Source: Prevotellaceae bacterium UBA1743
GTDB lineage: Bacteria; Bacteroidota; Bacteroidia; Bacteroidales; Bacteroidaceae
DNA length: 30,244 nucleotides
Direction: 5' to 3'
NCBI GenBank assembly: GCA_002314945.1
Contig: DCHV01000002.1
Location: forward strand, 1-30,244
The stretch's first letter is position 1. Each line of letters opens with the position of its first letter. Positions 23,966-30,244 of this stretch are shown here, in pieces. Below the pieces are notes generated by a model, which made no database searches, was not told the origin of the DNA, and saw only the letters and a program-made list of their open reading frames with translations. The translations under genes were made by a program, and so were the position numbers.

Positions 23966-24855
23966 TTCCTCAGTTTGTCGAACAGTTCAATCAGTCGCTC
24001 CAATTCATTCTCGTTGGCAAAGGGAATGCTTATCTTTCCTTTTCCCTTGTCCGAGCAGGTCAGTTGTACCTTGGTATGGAAGAACTGGCTCAAGCTATCC
24101 TTCAGTATGCTGTATTCTGAACTCAGATTGGACCCTTTCTGTCGGAAGGCTCTCCCATCGGTCTTCACCGAACCTCCCTCGGTCAGTTCCTTCACCAGTT
24201 CCTCCACGCGACGTACGCTCAGATTCTCCTTCTTTATTTGGGAGAAGATCTTCAGTTGAGCCGTGGGGTCATCCAGCGAAAGCAAGGCACGTGCATGTCC
24301 CATGTCGATGTCTCGGTTGCGTAGGGCCACCTGTATGTTGGCAGGTAATTTTAATAGGCGAAGGTAGTTGGTGACAGTAGAACGATTCTTTCCTACCTTA
24401 TCACTCAACTGCTCCTGTGTCATGCCATATTGTTCTATCAGGTGCTGATAGGCCAGAGCAATCTCCATGGCCGAAAGATCCTGTCGCTGGATATTCTCTA
24501 CCAGAGCCATCTCCATCATGTTCTCGTCGTCCACGGTACGGATGTAGGCAGGTATGTGTACCAGTCCTGCCCGTTGGCTTGCCCTCCAGCGTCTCTCTCC
24601 TGCGATGATGACGTAGGTCCCGTCACCCATATCACGCAGGGTGATAGGCTGTATCACGCCTATCTGACGGATACTGTTGGCCAACTCCTGCAGACTGTCA
24701 TCATCGAAGTCTCTGCGTGGTTGGTTGGGATTGGGCTTTATCAGACTCATTTCCACATCACAGATGTTGGAACTTCCCTCGGTGTGTATTTCCTCGGTAC
24801 TTATCAGGGCGTCCAGCCCTCGCCCCAATGCTGGGTATTTCTTACGTATTGCCAT
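23962..24855 (-). CDS. parB: Chromosome partitioning protein ParB
   Basis: ParB binds parS sites near the origin, spreads as a CTP-dependent clamp and works with ParA to segregate the chromosome. The 297-residue protein starts MAIRKKYPALGRGLDALIS, with the LGRGLDALI motif that stimulates the ParA ATPase. The CTP-binding box GERRWRAS is at 86-93. A helix-turn-helix (about 144-170, EQLSDKVGKNRSTVTNYLRL) and a C-terminal dimerisation domain follow. It lies 24 bases after parA. I found no parS-like 16-bp palindrome in the window, although not every position could be checked. Confidence 0.96.
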   Translation of the reverse strand: MAIRKKYPALGRGLDALISTEEIHTEGSSNICDVEMSLIKPNPNQPRRDFDDDSLQELANSIRQIGVIQPITLRDMGDGTYVIIAGERRWRASQRAGLVHIPAYIRTVDDENMMEMALVENIQRQDLSAMEIALAYQHLIEQYGMTQEQLSDKVGKNRSTVTNYLRLLKLPANIQVALRNRDIDMGHARALLSLDDPTAQLKIFSQIKKENLSVRRVEELVKELTEGGSVKTDGRAFRQKGSNLSSEYSILKDSLSQFFHTKVQLTCSDKGKGKISIPFANENELERLIELFDKLRN

Positions 24856-24879
24856 GTGTGTTGTATGGGATTGGTTGGG

Positions 24880-25653
24880 TTAAGCTTTCTTGGTATTTTT
24901 CTCTACGATTTCCTTTGCCAATGCCAGATGACTCTTGGAGCCTAACGAATCGGCATCGTACAGGATGGCAGGCAGTCCGTGGCTGGGAGCCTCGCTCAGT
25001 CGTACATTACGTGGGATGACGGTCTTGAATACCATCTGTTCGAAGTGTCGCTTCACCTCGTCATAGATTTGATTCGAGAGACGCAAACGGCTGTCGTACA
25101 TCGTCAGCAAGAAGCCTTCGATGGACAGTTCGGGGTTCAGCTTGCTCTTGATTATCTTGATAGTGTTCAGGAGCTTGCTGATGCCCTCCAAGGCGAAATA
25201 CTCGCATTGTACAGGGATGATAACGCTGTCGGCCGCAGTCAGGGCATTCACGGTGATCAGTCCCAAGCTGGGGCTGCAGTCAATCAGGATGTAATCATAG
25301 TCATCCTTCACCCGTCCGAGCACCTCCTTCATCACTTTCTCGCGATTAGGCATCTGCAACATCTCTATCTCGGCCCCCACCAGATCGATGTGTGAGGGTA
25401 TGATGTCCAGTCCGCTGATGTCGGTTGTGTAGATGGCCTCCCGTGCATCGACATGGTCCAGAAGCAGGTTATAGACCGAAGTTTCCACCTGATTCACATC
25501 TACTCCCAGTCCCGAGGAGGCATTGGCTTGCGGATCAGCATCTATCAGCAGCACCTTCTTGTCCAGTGCAGCCAGCGAGGCAGCCAGATTCATCGATGTG
25601 GTGGTTTTTCCTACACCACCTTTTTGGTTGGCTATTGCGATTGTCTTTCCCAT
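24880..25653 (-). CDS. parA: Chromosome partitioning ATPase ParA
   Basis: The 257-residue protein is a short, HTH-less chromosomal ParA (Soj type). It has the deviant Walker A KGGVGKTTTSMNLAASLA starting at residue 11, LLIDADPQANASSGLG (Walker A' region) and DYILIDCSPSLGL (Walker B). ATP-bound dimers coat the nucleoid and pull ParB-bound origins apart. It is the first gene of a five-gene minus-strand unit: parA, parB, DUF5683, MltD-like, relA/spoT. It diverges from surE. Confidence 0.97.
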   Translation of the reverse strand: MGKTIAIANQKGGVGKTTTSMNLAASLAALDKKVLLIDADPQANASSGLGVDVNQVETSVYNLLLDHVDAREAIYTTDISGLDIIPSHIDLVGAEIEMLQMPNREKVMKEVLGRVKDDYDYILIDCSPSLGLITVNALTAADSVIIPVQCEYFALEGISKLLNTIKIIKSKLNPELSIEGFLLTMYDSRLRLSNQIYDEVKRHFEQMVFKTVIPRNVRLSEAPSHGLPAILYDADSLGSKSHLALAKEIVEKNTKKA

Positions 25654-25698
25654 CTGTTTGTTGCAGTTTGCTATTCGTCCGAATTTACAATTATTGCG

Positions 25699-25706
25699 CG
25701 AAGGTA
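25699..25706 (-). promoter_or_regulatory. Possible -7 box of the par operon
   Basis: The minus strand reads TACCTTCG, one base off TAnnTTTG, 45 bases before the parA ATG. No matching -33 box was found. Confidence 0.4.
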
Positions 25707-25748
25707 AGAAATTCTTTTCATATATGCCGAATTTCAGCCATTATTTAT

Positions 25749-25756
25749 TACTTTTG
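25749..25756 (+). promoter_or_regulatory. -7 box of surE-lpxB
   Basis: TACTTTTG matches TAnnTTTG, 24 bases before the surE ATG. The -33 region has no TTTG. AAAGGA sits directly before the start codon. Confidence 0.55.
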
Positions 25757-25780
25757 CAGCCGATTTGTGAATAAAAAGGA

Positions 25781-26545
25781 ATGGTAGAACGACCTCTGAT
25801 ATTGGTATCCAACGATGACGGAGTACAGGCACAGGGACTCCGTTGCCTCGCTCATTGGCTGGTTTCCCTGGCCGATGTGATTGTCGTAGCGCCCCACGAA
25901 GCACGCTCTGGAGCAGCCTGTAGCATTACGACGGGTAAGCCCGTCAGCGTGACTCGTATCGAGGACACTCCGGGATGCCGCATCTACTCCTGTACGGGTA
26001 CTCCTGTCGATTGTGTCAAACTGGCTCTCGACCGTCTCGTACCTCGTTCCCCCGCACTTGTTGTGAGCGGTATCAATCATGGCGACAACGCCTCTGTCAG
26101 TCTTCATTACAGCGGCACGGTAGGTTGCGTCACCGAGGGTTGTGTACGAGGCATTCCTTCCATTGCCTATAGTCTCATGACCAGAGAATTGAAGTGTGAT
26201 TTCACTCCCTATCAGAAGGCGGTACTCCACATCACGTCCTGGGTTTTGCAGAACGGACTCGCACCTGGGGTTTTCCTCAATGTCAACTTCCCTCACGTTC
26301 CCTTGCTGCAAGGTATTCGCGTATGTCGCATGGCGCGAGGTCGCTGGGAGTCAGAGTGGGATGATACATCATGCGAAGACACTTTCCGCCTCGGGGGACA
26401 CTTTGTCAATCTCGAGCCCGAGGCAGATGATACCGACTACTGGGCTTTGCAGCATGGCATAGTCTCCGTCACTCCTCTGCACATCGATGTTACGGATACT
26501 CCCTCGCTCTCGCAACTCCAATCCCTCACACTCCCCATCCTATGA
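25781..26545 (+). CDS. surE: 5'-nucleotidase / stationary-phase survival protein SurE
   Basis: SurE dephosphorylates 5'- and 3'-nucleotides with a divalent metal. The 254-residue protein has the usual length. It shows the N-terminal metal motif LVSNDDGVQAQGL (residues 7-19), APHEARSGAACSIT, the active-site asparagine region SGINHGDN, and SGTVGCVTEG. All metal ligands expected in the family (the two Asp of NDDG, the Ser of ARSG, the Asn of GINHG) are present. It is followed by lpxB with an ATGA overlap, so the two are co-translated. The pairing with lipid A synthesis is common in Bacteroidales, without a known functional link. Confidence 0.96.
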   Translation: MVERPLILVSNDDGVQAQGLRCLAHWLVSLADVIVVAPHEARSGAACSITTGKPVSVTRIEDTPGCRIYSCTGTPVDCVKLALDRLVPRSPALVVSGINHGDNASVSLHYSGTVGCVTEGCVRGIPSIAYSLMTRELKCDFTPYQKAVLHITSWVLQNGLAPGVFLNVNFPHVPLLQGIRVCRMARGRWESEWDDTSCEDTFRLGGHFVNLEPEADDTDYWALQHGIVSVTPLHIDVTDTPSLSQLQSLTLPIL

Positions 26546-27675
26546 AATATTATCTTATTGCAGGAGAAGCCAGTGGCGACCTACACGCCAGTTGCCTCAT
26601 ACAGGCCTTGCTCAGGCAGGATCCTCAGGCCGAGTTCCGTTGCTACGGGGGCGACCTCATGCAAGCTGCAGGAGCCACCCTCGTATGTCACTATCGCCAC
26701 CTCGCTTACATGGGATTCATCCCCGTTCTGATGCACGCACGCACCATCTTGCGTGGCATACGCCAGTGCAAGGAAGATATACGCCTTTGGCAGCCCGATG
26801 CCCTTATCCTCGTCGATTATCCGGGGTTCAATATGAGGATAGCCAAGTATGTGAAAGCCCATACTTCCATCCCTGTTTTCTACTACATCTCCCCCAAGAT
26901 ATGGGCATGGAAGGAATACCGCATCCGCGATATCCGACGCGATGTGGATCGTCTCCTCAGCATCCTCCCCTTCGAGGTAGCATATTTCGAGCAGAAACAC
27001 CATTACCCAATTCGATATGTAGGGAATCCCACGCGCTCCGAGGTGAGCCGCTATCAAGCTACCCACCCGCGTGATTTTCAGACCTTCACCCGCACAAATG
27101 GACTTGACGAACGTCCGGTCATTGCCCTCCTCGCAGGGAGTCGTCGTCAGGAAATACGCGACAATTTCAGCCGTATGATTCAGGCCGCAGCACCCCTCAG
27201 CGACCGGTATCAGCTCGTCCTCGCAGCCGCTCCAGGCATCGATGACGCCTACTATAGCCAGTGGCTCGGTGATGTCCCTGTCCGTGTCCTGCGCGACCAG
27301 ACATACGCCATCCTCCAGCATAGCACAGCCGCCCTCGTCACGAGTGGTACCGCCACACTTGAGACCGCTCTGTTTCAGGTTCCCCAGGTCGTATGCTACT
27401 ATATCCGGGCAGGACGACTCGTCTCATGGGCGAGACGTCATTTCCTCCACGTCCCCTATATCTCCCTTGTCAACCTCATTGCAGGGCGTCAGGTTGTCCC
27501 TGAACTCGTTGCCGATGGCATGACGGTACAGGACGTCCGCACTCATCTTCTCTCTCTTCTTCCCGGGGGAGAAGCACGCACCCTCCAGTTGGAGGGATAT
27601 CAGGAAATGGCCAACCTGTTGGGAGATACCGAAGCTCCCGAATTGGCCGCACAAGAAATCCTTTCCTATATATAG
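26542..27675 (+). CDS. lpxB: Lipid-A-disaccharide synthase
   Basis: LpxB joins lipid X and UDP-diacylglucosamine at the inner membrane to form the lipid A disaccharide. The 377-residue protein has the normal length. It begins MKYYLIAGEASGDLHAS, the classic N-terminal motif. Further landmarks are ALILVDYPGFNMRIAK, FYYISPKIWAWKEYRI, LPFEVAYF, RYVGNPTRSE, LLAGSRRQEI and TSGTATLETALFQVPQVVCY. The start overlaps the surE stop by four bases. Downstream is a repeat-rich region with a hairpin but no clear T tract. The organism is thus a Gram-negative making lipid A. Confidence 0.97.
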   Translation: MKYYLIAGEASGDLHASCLIQALLRQDPQAEFRCYGGDLMQAAGATLVCHYRHLAYMGFIPVLMHARTILRGIRQCKEDIRLWQPDALILVDYPGFNMRIAKYVKAHTSIPVFYYISPKIWAWKEYRIRDIRRDVDRLLSILPFEVAYFEQKHHYPIRYVGNPTRSEVSRYQATHPRDFQTFTRTNGLDERPVIALLAGSRRQEIRDNFSRMIQAAAPLSDRYQLVLAAAPGIDDAYYSQWLGDVPVRVLRDQTYAILQHSTAALVTSGTATLETALFQVPQVVCYYIRAGRLVSWARRHFLHVPYISLVNLIAGRQVVPELVADGMTVQDVRTHLLSLLPGGEARTLQLEGYQEMANLLGDTEAPELAAQEILSYI

Positions 27676-27713
27676 TCAATTTCGCTAATGATTATTGACT
27701 AATGACTGTTGAC

Positions 27714-27740
27714 GATTGACCATAATGACCATGGTCAATC
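27714..27740. repeat. Hairpin with GATTGACCAT arms
   Basis: GATTGACCAT (27714-27723) and ATGGTCAATC (27731-27740) form a 10-bp stem with a 7-nt loop, 39 bases past the lpxB stop. It is preceded by degenerate TTGAC copies (from about 27684). It has no T tract, so a role as terminator is doubtful; it could protect the mRNA 3' end. Confidence 0.7.
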
Positions 27741-27770
27741 CTCGATAACCATTCGTAGTAATACCGATAT

Positions 27771-27856
27771 AAGTCCAATTCACCTCCAATTCAGGTCCAA
27801 TTCAAGTCCAATTAAAACTGAAAAATATTGGAGATGAATTGGAGGTGGATTGGAAC
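27771..27856. repeat. TCCAATT direct repeat array with inverted partner
   Basis: Four direct units end at 27780, 27791, 27802 and 27813, each finishing in TCCAATT at an 11-bp period. After a 13-nt A-rich spacer, 27827-27856 carries three units in the opposite orientation (TTGGA motifs). The left 32 bases and the inverse of the right part match at most positions, so the region could fold into a long imperfect hairpin. Confidence 0.85.
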
Positions 27857-28092
27857 TGATATAATGTTATTCCGATATCACTTCGAAGGAGCTACGGACT
27901 TACTTCGATATGAATGCATTTAGGACGTAAAATACCAAGGTAGGTCTGTAAATTCGAGTTTCACCCAATCAAAAATGAATTTTGTTAGGCTTAGCAGCTC
28001 AAGCAAATTTGACTCCGTCGAATCTCCTCGCGACTCACCCAACTAAAAGTAAACTTTCTTTGGCTCTCGCTGTTCCAATAATTCGAAAATAA

Positions 28093-28141
28093 AAATAAAT
28101 GTGCGTTTATTTTGTATTTCTCTCGCTTACTCGTACCTTTG
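28093..28141 (+). promoter_or_regulatory. proB promoter within a 49-bp block shared with efp
   Basis: TTTG (28111-28114), a 19-nt spacer and TACCTTTG (28134-28141) match the consensus exactly. The block 28093-28141 equals efp's 6940-6988 at 48 of 49 bases. An inverted repeat AAAATAAA/TTTATTTT lies at its left end. The start site should fall near 28144-28147, giving a leader of about 20 bases. Confidence 0.9.
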
Positions 28142-28143
28142 TC

Positions 28144-28167
28144 ATGAAAAAGAAGAAATATAGATGA
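28144..28167 (+). other. 7-codon open frame overlapping the proB start
   Basis: ATG at 28144 opens a frame coding MKKKKYR. Its TGA stop (28165-28167) overlaps the proB ATG (28164) by ATGA. The predicted transcription start is at or next to this ATG. It may be a leaderless translation-coupling peptide or chance; the purine-rich AAGAAG may serve as ribosome-entry sequence for proB instead. Confidence 0.35.
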
Positions 28168-28928
28168 GATTAACTATAAAAATTGGGAGCAATGTACTGA
28201 CGAGGATGGATGGGTCGCTGGATGTGACGAGGATGTCTTCCTTGGTGGATCAGATTGCTTCACTCAGGAAAATGGGGCACGAGGTGATATTGGTTTCCTC
28301 AGGTGCCGTGGCGAGTGGCAGGGGAGAACTGAAACATATTCAGGGGGACCTGGATAGCGTGGATCAGAGACAACTTTTCTCGGCCGTGGGACAATGCAAA
28401 CTGATCAACCGGTATTTCGAGTTCTTTCGCGAATATGGCATCTCCGTGGGTCAGGTGCTGACGACAAAGGAGAATTTCTCGGACACGGAACACTACAAGA
28501 ATCAGAAGAACTGCATACGAGTGATGTTGGAGAATGAGGTGATTCCCATCGTGAACGAGAATGACACGGTCTCGCTGACGGAGCTGATGTTTACGGATAA
28601 TGATGAGTTGTCGGGGCTGATGGCTGAGATGACAAAGTCGGATATGCTGATTATCCTGAGTGACATAGATGGTATCTTCACAGGTAATCCAAAAGATCCA
28701 AATTCCCGACTGATAAGTATTGTGAAACCGGGAAAGGACCTGAGCGAATACATTCAGACTTCGTCCTCGAAAGTGGGACGAGGCGGCATGAAATCGAAGA
28801 GCGGTGTGGCGAGCAAGGTGGCTTCGCATGGTATCTCGGTGGTGATTGCCAATGGAAAAAGGGAGGATATTCTGATAAAAATAATGACAGACAGGGACAA
28901 TACCCCTTGCACGGAATTCCTATGTTGA
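28164..28928 (+). CDS. proB: Glutamate 5-kinase (short form without PUA domain)
   Basis: ProB phosphorylates glutamate with ATP, the first step of proline synthesis. The 254-residue protein is the amino-acid kinase domain alone: IKIGSNVL near residue 5, VILVSSGAVASGRGEL at 42-57, ENDTVSLTE, LSDIDGIFTGNPK and GRGGMKSKSGVASK. The C-terminal PUA domain of the 367-residue E. coli enzyme is absent; the frame simply ends, overlapping the proA start by seven bases (ATGTTGA). The short form is known in other bacteria, so it is likely functional. Feedback inhibition by proline depends on the kinase domain and may remain. Confidence 0.95.
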   Translation: MRLTIKIGSNVLTRMDGSLDVTRMSSLVDQIASLRKMGHEVILVSSGAVASGRGELKHIQGDLDSVDQRQLFSAVGQCKLINRYFEFFREYGISVGQVLTTKENFSDTEHYKNQKNCIRVMLENEVIPIVNENDTVSLTELMFTDNDELSGLMAEMTKSDMLIILSDIDGIFTGNPKDPNSRLISIVKPGKDLSEYIQTSSSKVGRGGMKSKSGVASKVASHGISVVIANGKREDILIKIMTDRDNTPCTEFLC

Positions 28929-30166
28929 ATGAACTGTTTCTGAAAGCACGCGAGGCGAGCCGGACGCTTGCTCTTGCTGATAACGCACTCGTAAACAGAG
29001 TGCTGGAGGCTGTGGCTGATGCCATGGTGAGTGAGTCGGATCGTATCCTAAAGGCCAATGCACAGGATCTGAGTCGCATGGAGGAGGAGAACCCACTGTA
29101 CGACCGTCTGAAACTGACCCAGGAACGTATAGAGGGCATGGCTGATGATATGCGCAAGGTGAGTTCACTTCCCAATCCACTGGGAAGAGTACTGAAACAT
29201 CATATTCTGCCCAACGGATTGGAACTGAGTCGTGTGTCGGTACCCTTTGGCGTGATAGGTATCGTCTATGAGGCTCGACCGAATGTGACCTTTGATGTTT
29301 TCTCGCTCTGTCTGAAATCGGGAAATGCCTGTGTCCTGAAAGGAGGACGTGATGCGGATGTGACGAATCAATCGGAAGTGGAACTTATCCACGGAATACT
29401 GAAGCAATATGGACTTCCAGAGGAGGTGGTTACTCTACTGCCTGCCACGCACGAGGCTACGGCCGAACTGCTCCATGCTCGGGGCATGGTGGATTTGGTC
29501 ATTCCACGTGGTAGCAAGCGATTGATTGATTTCGTGCGTCAGGAAGCGACAGTGCCTGTGATAGAAACTGGAGCAGGGGTTTGTCATGCCTACTTCGACA
29601 AGGAGGCAGACCTGGAGAAGGGACAGCGCATCGTGCAGAATGCCAAGACACGTCGCGTAAGTGTATGCAATGCGTTGGATTGTTTGTTGGTGCATCAGGA
29701 TCGTCTGGAAGATGTGGCCGCTCTGTGCGCTCCACTACAAGCCAGCAATGTACTGATCTATGCCGACGAGAGAGGACTGGCGGCCTTGCGTGGCAATTAT
29801 CCGGAGAATCTCTTGCGTCCTGCCACTCCAGAGAGTTATGGCACGGAGTTCCTTTCCTACACGATGGCCCTACGTATAGTGGATTCGCTGGACGAGGCCC
29901 TGACACATATCATGCACAATGGTTCGGGACACTCGGAATGTATCATCACGGAGGATGAGGAGGCAGCCCACCGTTTCCTGATGACAGTGGATGCGGCATG
30001 TGTCTATCACAATGCACCTACCAGTTTTACGGACGGAGCTCAATTCGGATTGGGTGCAGAGATAGGTATCTCTACCCAGAAGCTTCATGCAAGAGGACCG
30101 ATGGCCCTGGAAGAGATAACCACCTACAAGTGGATTATCAAGGGTAACGGGCAAACAAGAAAGTGA
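28922..30166 (+). CDS. proA: Gamma-glutamyl phosphate reductase (glutamate-5-semialdehyde dehydrogenase)
   Basis: ProA reduces glutamyl-5-phosphate with NADPH to glutamate-5-semialdehyde, which cyclises toward proline. The product of 414 residues has the usual length. It shows GVIGIVYEARPNVTFDVF, KGGRDADVTN, LVIPRGSKRLIDFV, VIETGAGVCHAYFD and NAKTRRVSVCNALDCLLVH, which carries the catalytic cysteine. FGLGAEIGISTQKLHARGPM near the C-terminus is also diagnostic. The ATG at 28922 is chosen over a TTG five codons earlier, because it begins the conserved chain and overlaps the proB stop. It is coupled to proB, matching their sequential roles. A proC gene is not in the window. Confidence 0.97.
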   Translation: MLNELFLKAREASRTLALADNALVNRVLEAVADAMVSESDRILKANAQDLSRMEEENPLYDRLKLTQERIEGMADDMRKVSSLPNPLGRVLKHHILPNGLELSRVSVPFGVIGIVYEARPNVTFDVFSLCLKSGNACVLKGGRDADVTNQSEVELIHGILKQYGLPEEVVTLLPATHEATAELLHARGMVDLVIPRGSKRLIDFVRQEATVPVIETGAGVCHAYFDKEADLEKGQRIVQNAKTRRVSVCNALDCLLVHQDRLEDVAALCAPLQASNVLIYADERGLAALRGNYPENLLRPATPESYGTEFLSYTMALRIVDSLDEALTHIMHNGSGHSECIITEDEEAAHRFLMTVDAACVYHNAPTSFTDGAQFGLGAEIGISTQKLHARGPMALEEITTYKWIIKGNGQTRK

Positions 30167-30198
30167 TAAAAACAACTCTATAAAAAAGAATGTAATTT

Positions 30199-30244
30199 AT
30201 GTCTCGATTAGTAACACTGATGAGCTGCCAATGGGCAGACATGG
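30199..30244 (+). CDS. N-terminal fragment of a gene cut by the window edge
   Basis: An ATG at 30199, 32 bases after the proA stop, opens a frame reading MSRLVTLMSCQWADM up to the window end. No promoter box is seen, so it may be co-transcribed with proBA. The start resembles, from memory, sugar phosphate isomerase/epimerase (TIM-barrel) proteins of Bacteroidales that begin with a similar VTL..QWAD segment. Fifteen residues are too few to decide the product. Confidence 0.5.
   Translation, partial: MSRLVTLMSCQWADM

Larger units (their letters stand above)
27676..28092. other. Repeat-rich intergenic region before proB
   Basis: This stretch of more than 400 bases has no credible gene on either strand. 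From left to right it holds degenerate TTGAC repeats and a hairpin, the TCCAATT repeat array, a quieter AT-rich part, and a 31-bp direct repeat pair (27961-27991 and 28035-28065, 24 of 31 bases equal). The second of that pair runs into a GCTCTCGCT box (28063-28071) also found upstream of efp. Confidence 0.75.

Noticed and set aside
27771..27856. TCCAATT repeats considered as a CRISPR array
   Set aside because: The period is 11 bp with no unique spacers of 26-40 bp, the copies are inverted, and no cas genes are present.

Overview
This window looks like a chromosomal segment of a Bacteroidales bacterium, most likely Prevotella-like (family and genus are inference). Three things point there. First, promoter candidates follow the Bacteroidetes pattern TTTG, about 19-20 nt, then TAnnTTTG, instead of sigma70 boxes, and clear Shine-Dalgarno sequences are rare. 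Second, the gene content is typical of the group: a NigD-like lipoprotein, DUF5683, a GIN-domain lipoprotein, a PASTA protein without a kinase, and a single RelA/SpoT enzyme. Third, gene order resembles that group. Almost everything is core metabolism, envelope and information processing. I see no prophage, transposase, CRISPR array, tRNA or rRNA.

Layout. 1-210 holds an 8-bp tandem repeat, a palindrome and the terminator of a minus-strand hsp20 gene (211-657). 857-6407 is one tightly coupled minus-strand operon, transcribed in the order PASTA protein, rluD-type pseudouridine synthase, ddl, acyltransferase, NigD-like lipoprotein, mnmA; most junctions are ATGA or similar overlaps. rpmH (6504-6659, minus) and efp (7031-7594, plus) are single genes with clear promoters and terminators. 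7759-10167 is a plus-strand unit of a GRP-family sugar transporter, a ribokinase and an RlpA-like protein. It converges on a minus-strand export cassette (10114-15068: TolC, HlyD, two ABC-2 permeases, no ATPase gene). 15211-16485 carries a GIN lipoprotein and an orphan BlaI-type repressor, ending in a strong terminator. alaS (minus) and a MerR-type regulator (plus) diverge from interlocked palindromic promoters near 19.25 kb. 19675-25653 is a minus-strand unit of parA, parB, DUF5683, MltD-like lytic transglycosylase and relA/spoT. 25781-27675 is surE-lpxB. After a 488-bp repeat-rich intergenic region come proB-proA and the first codons of a further gene.

How the parts fit: several units serve the envelope (ddl, PASTA, MltD, RlpA, lpxB, acyltransferase, TolC exporter), and others serve translation (rpmH, efp, alaS, mnmA, RluD). 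The most unusual signals are in the non-coding DNA: a 49-bp promoter block that is nearly identical in front of efp and proB, the mirror-image alaS/merR promoters, and the TCCAATT direct and inverted repeat array upstream of proB. I did not find a convincing new multi-gene system. The candidates are reported with modest interest scores.
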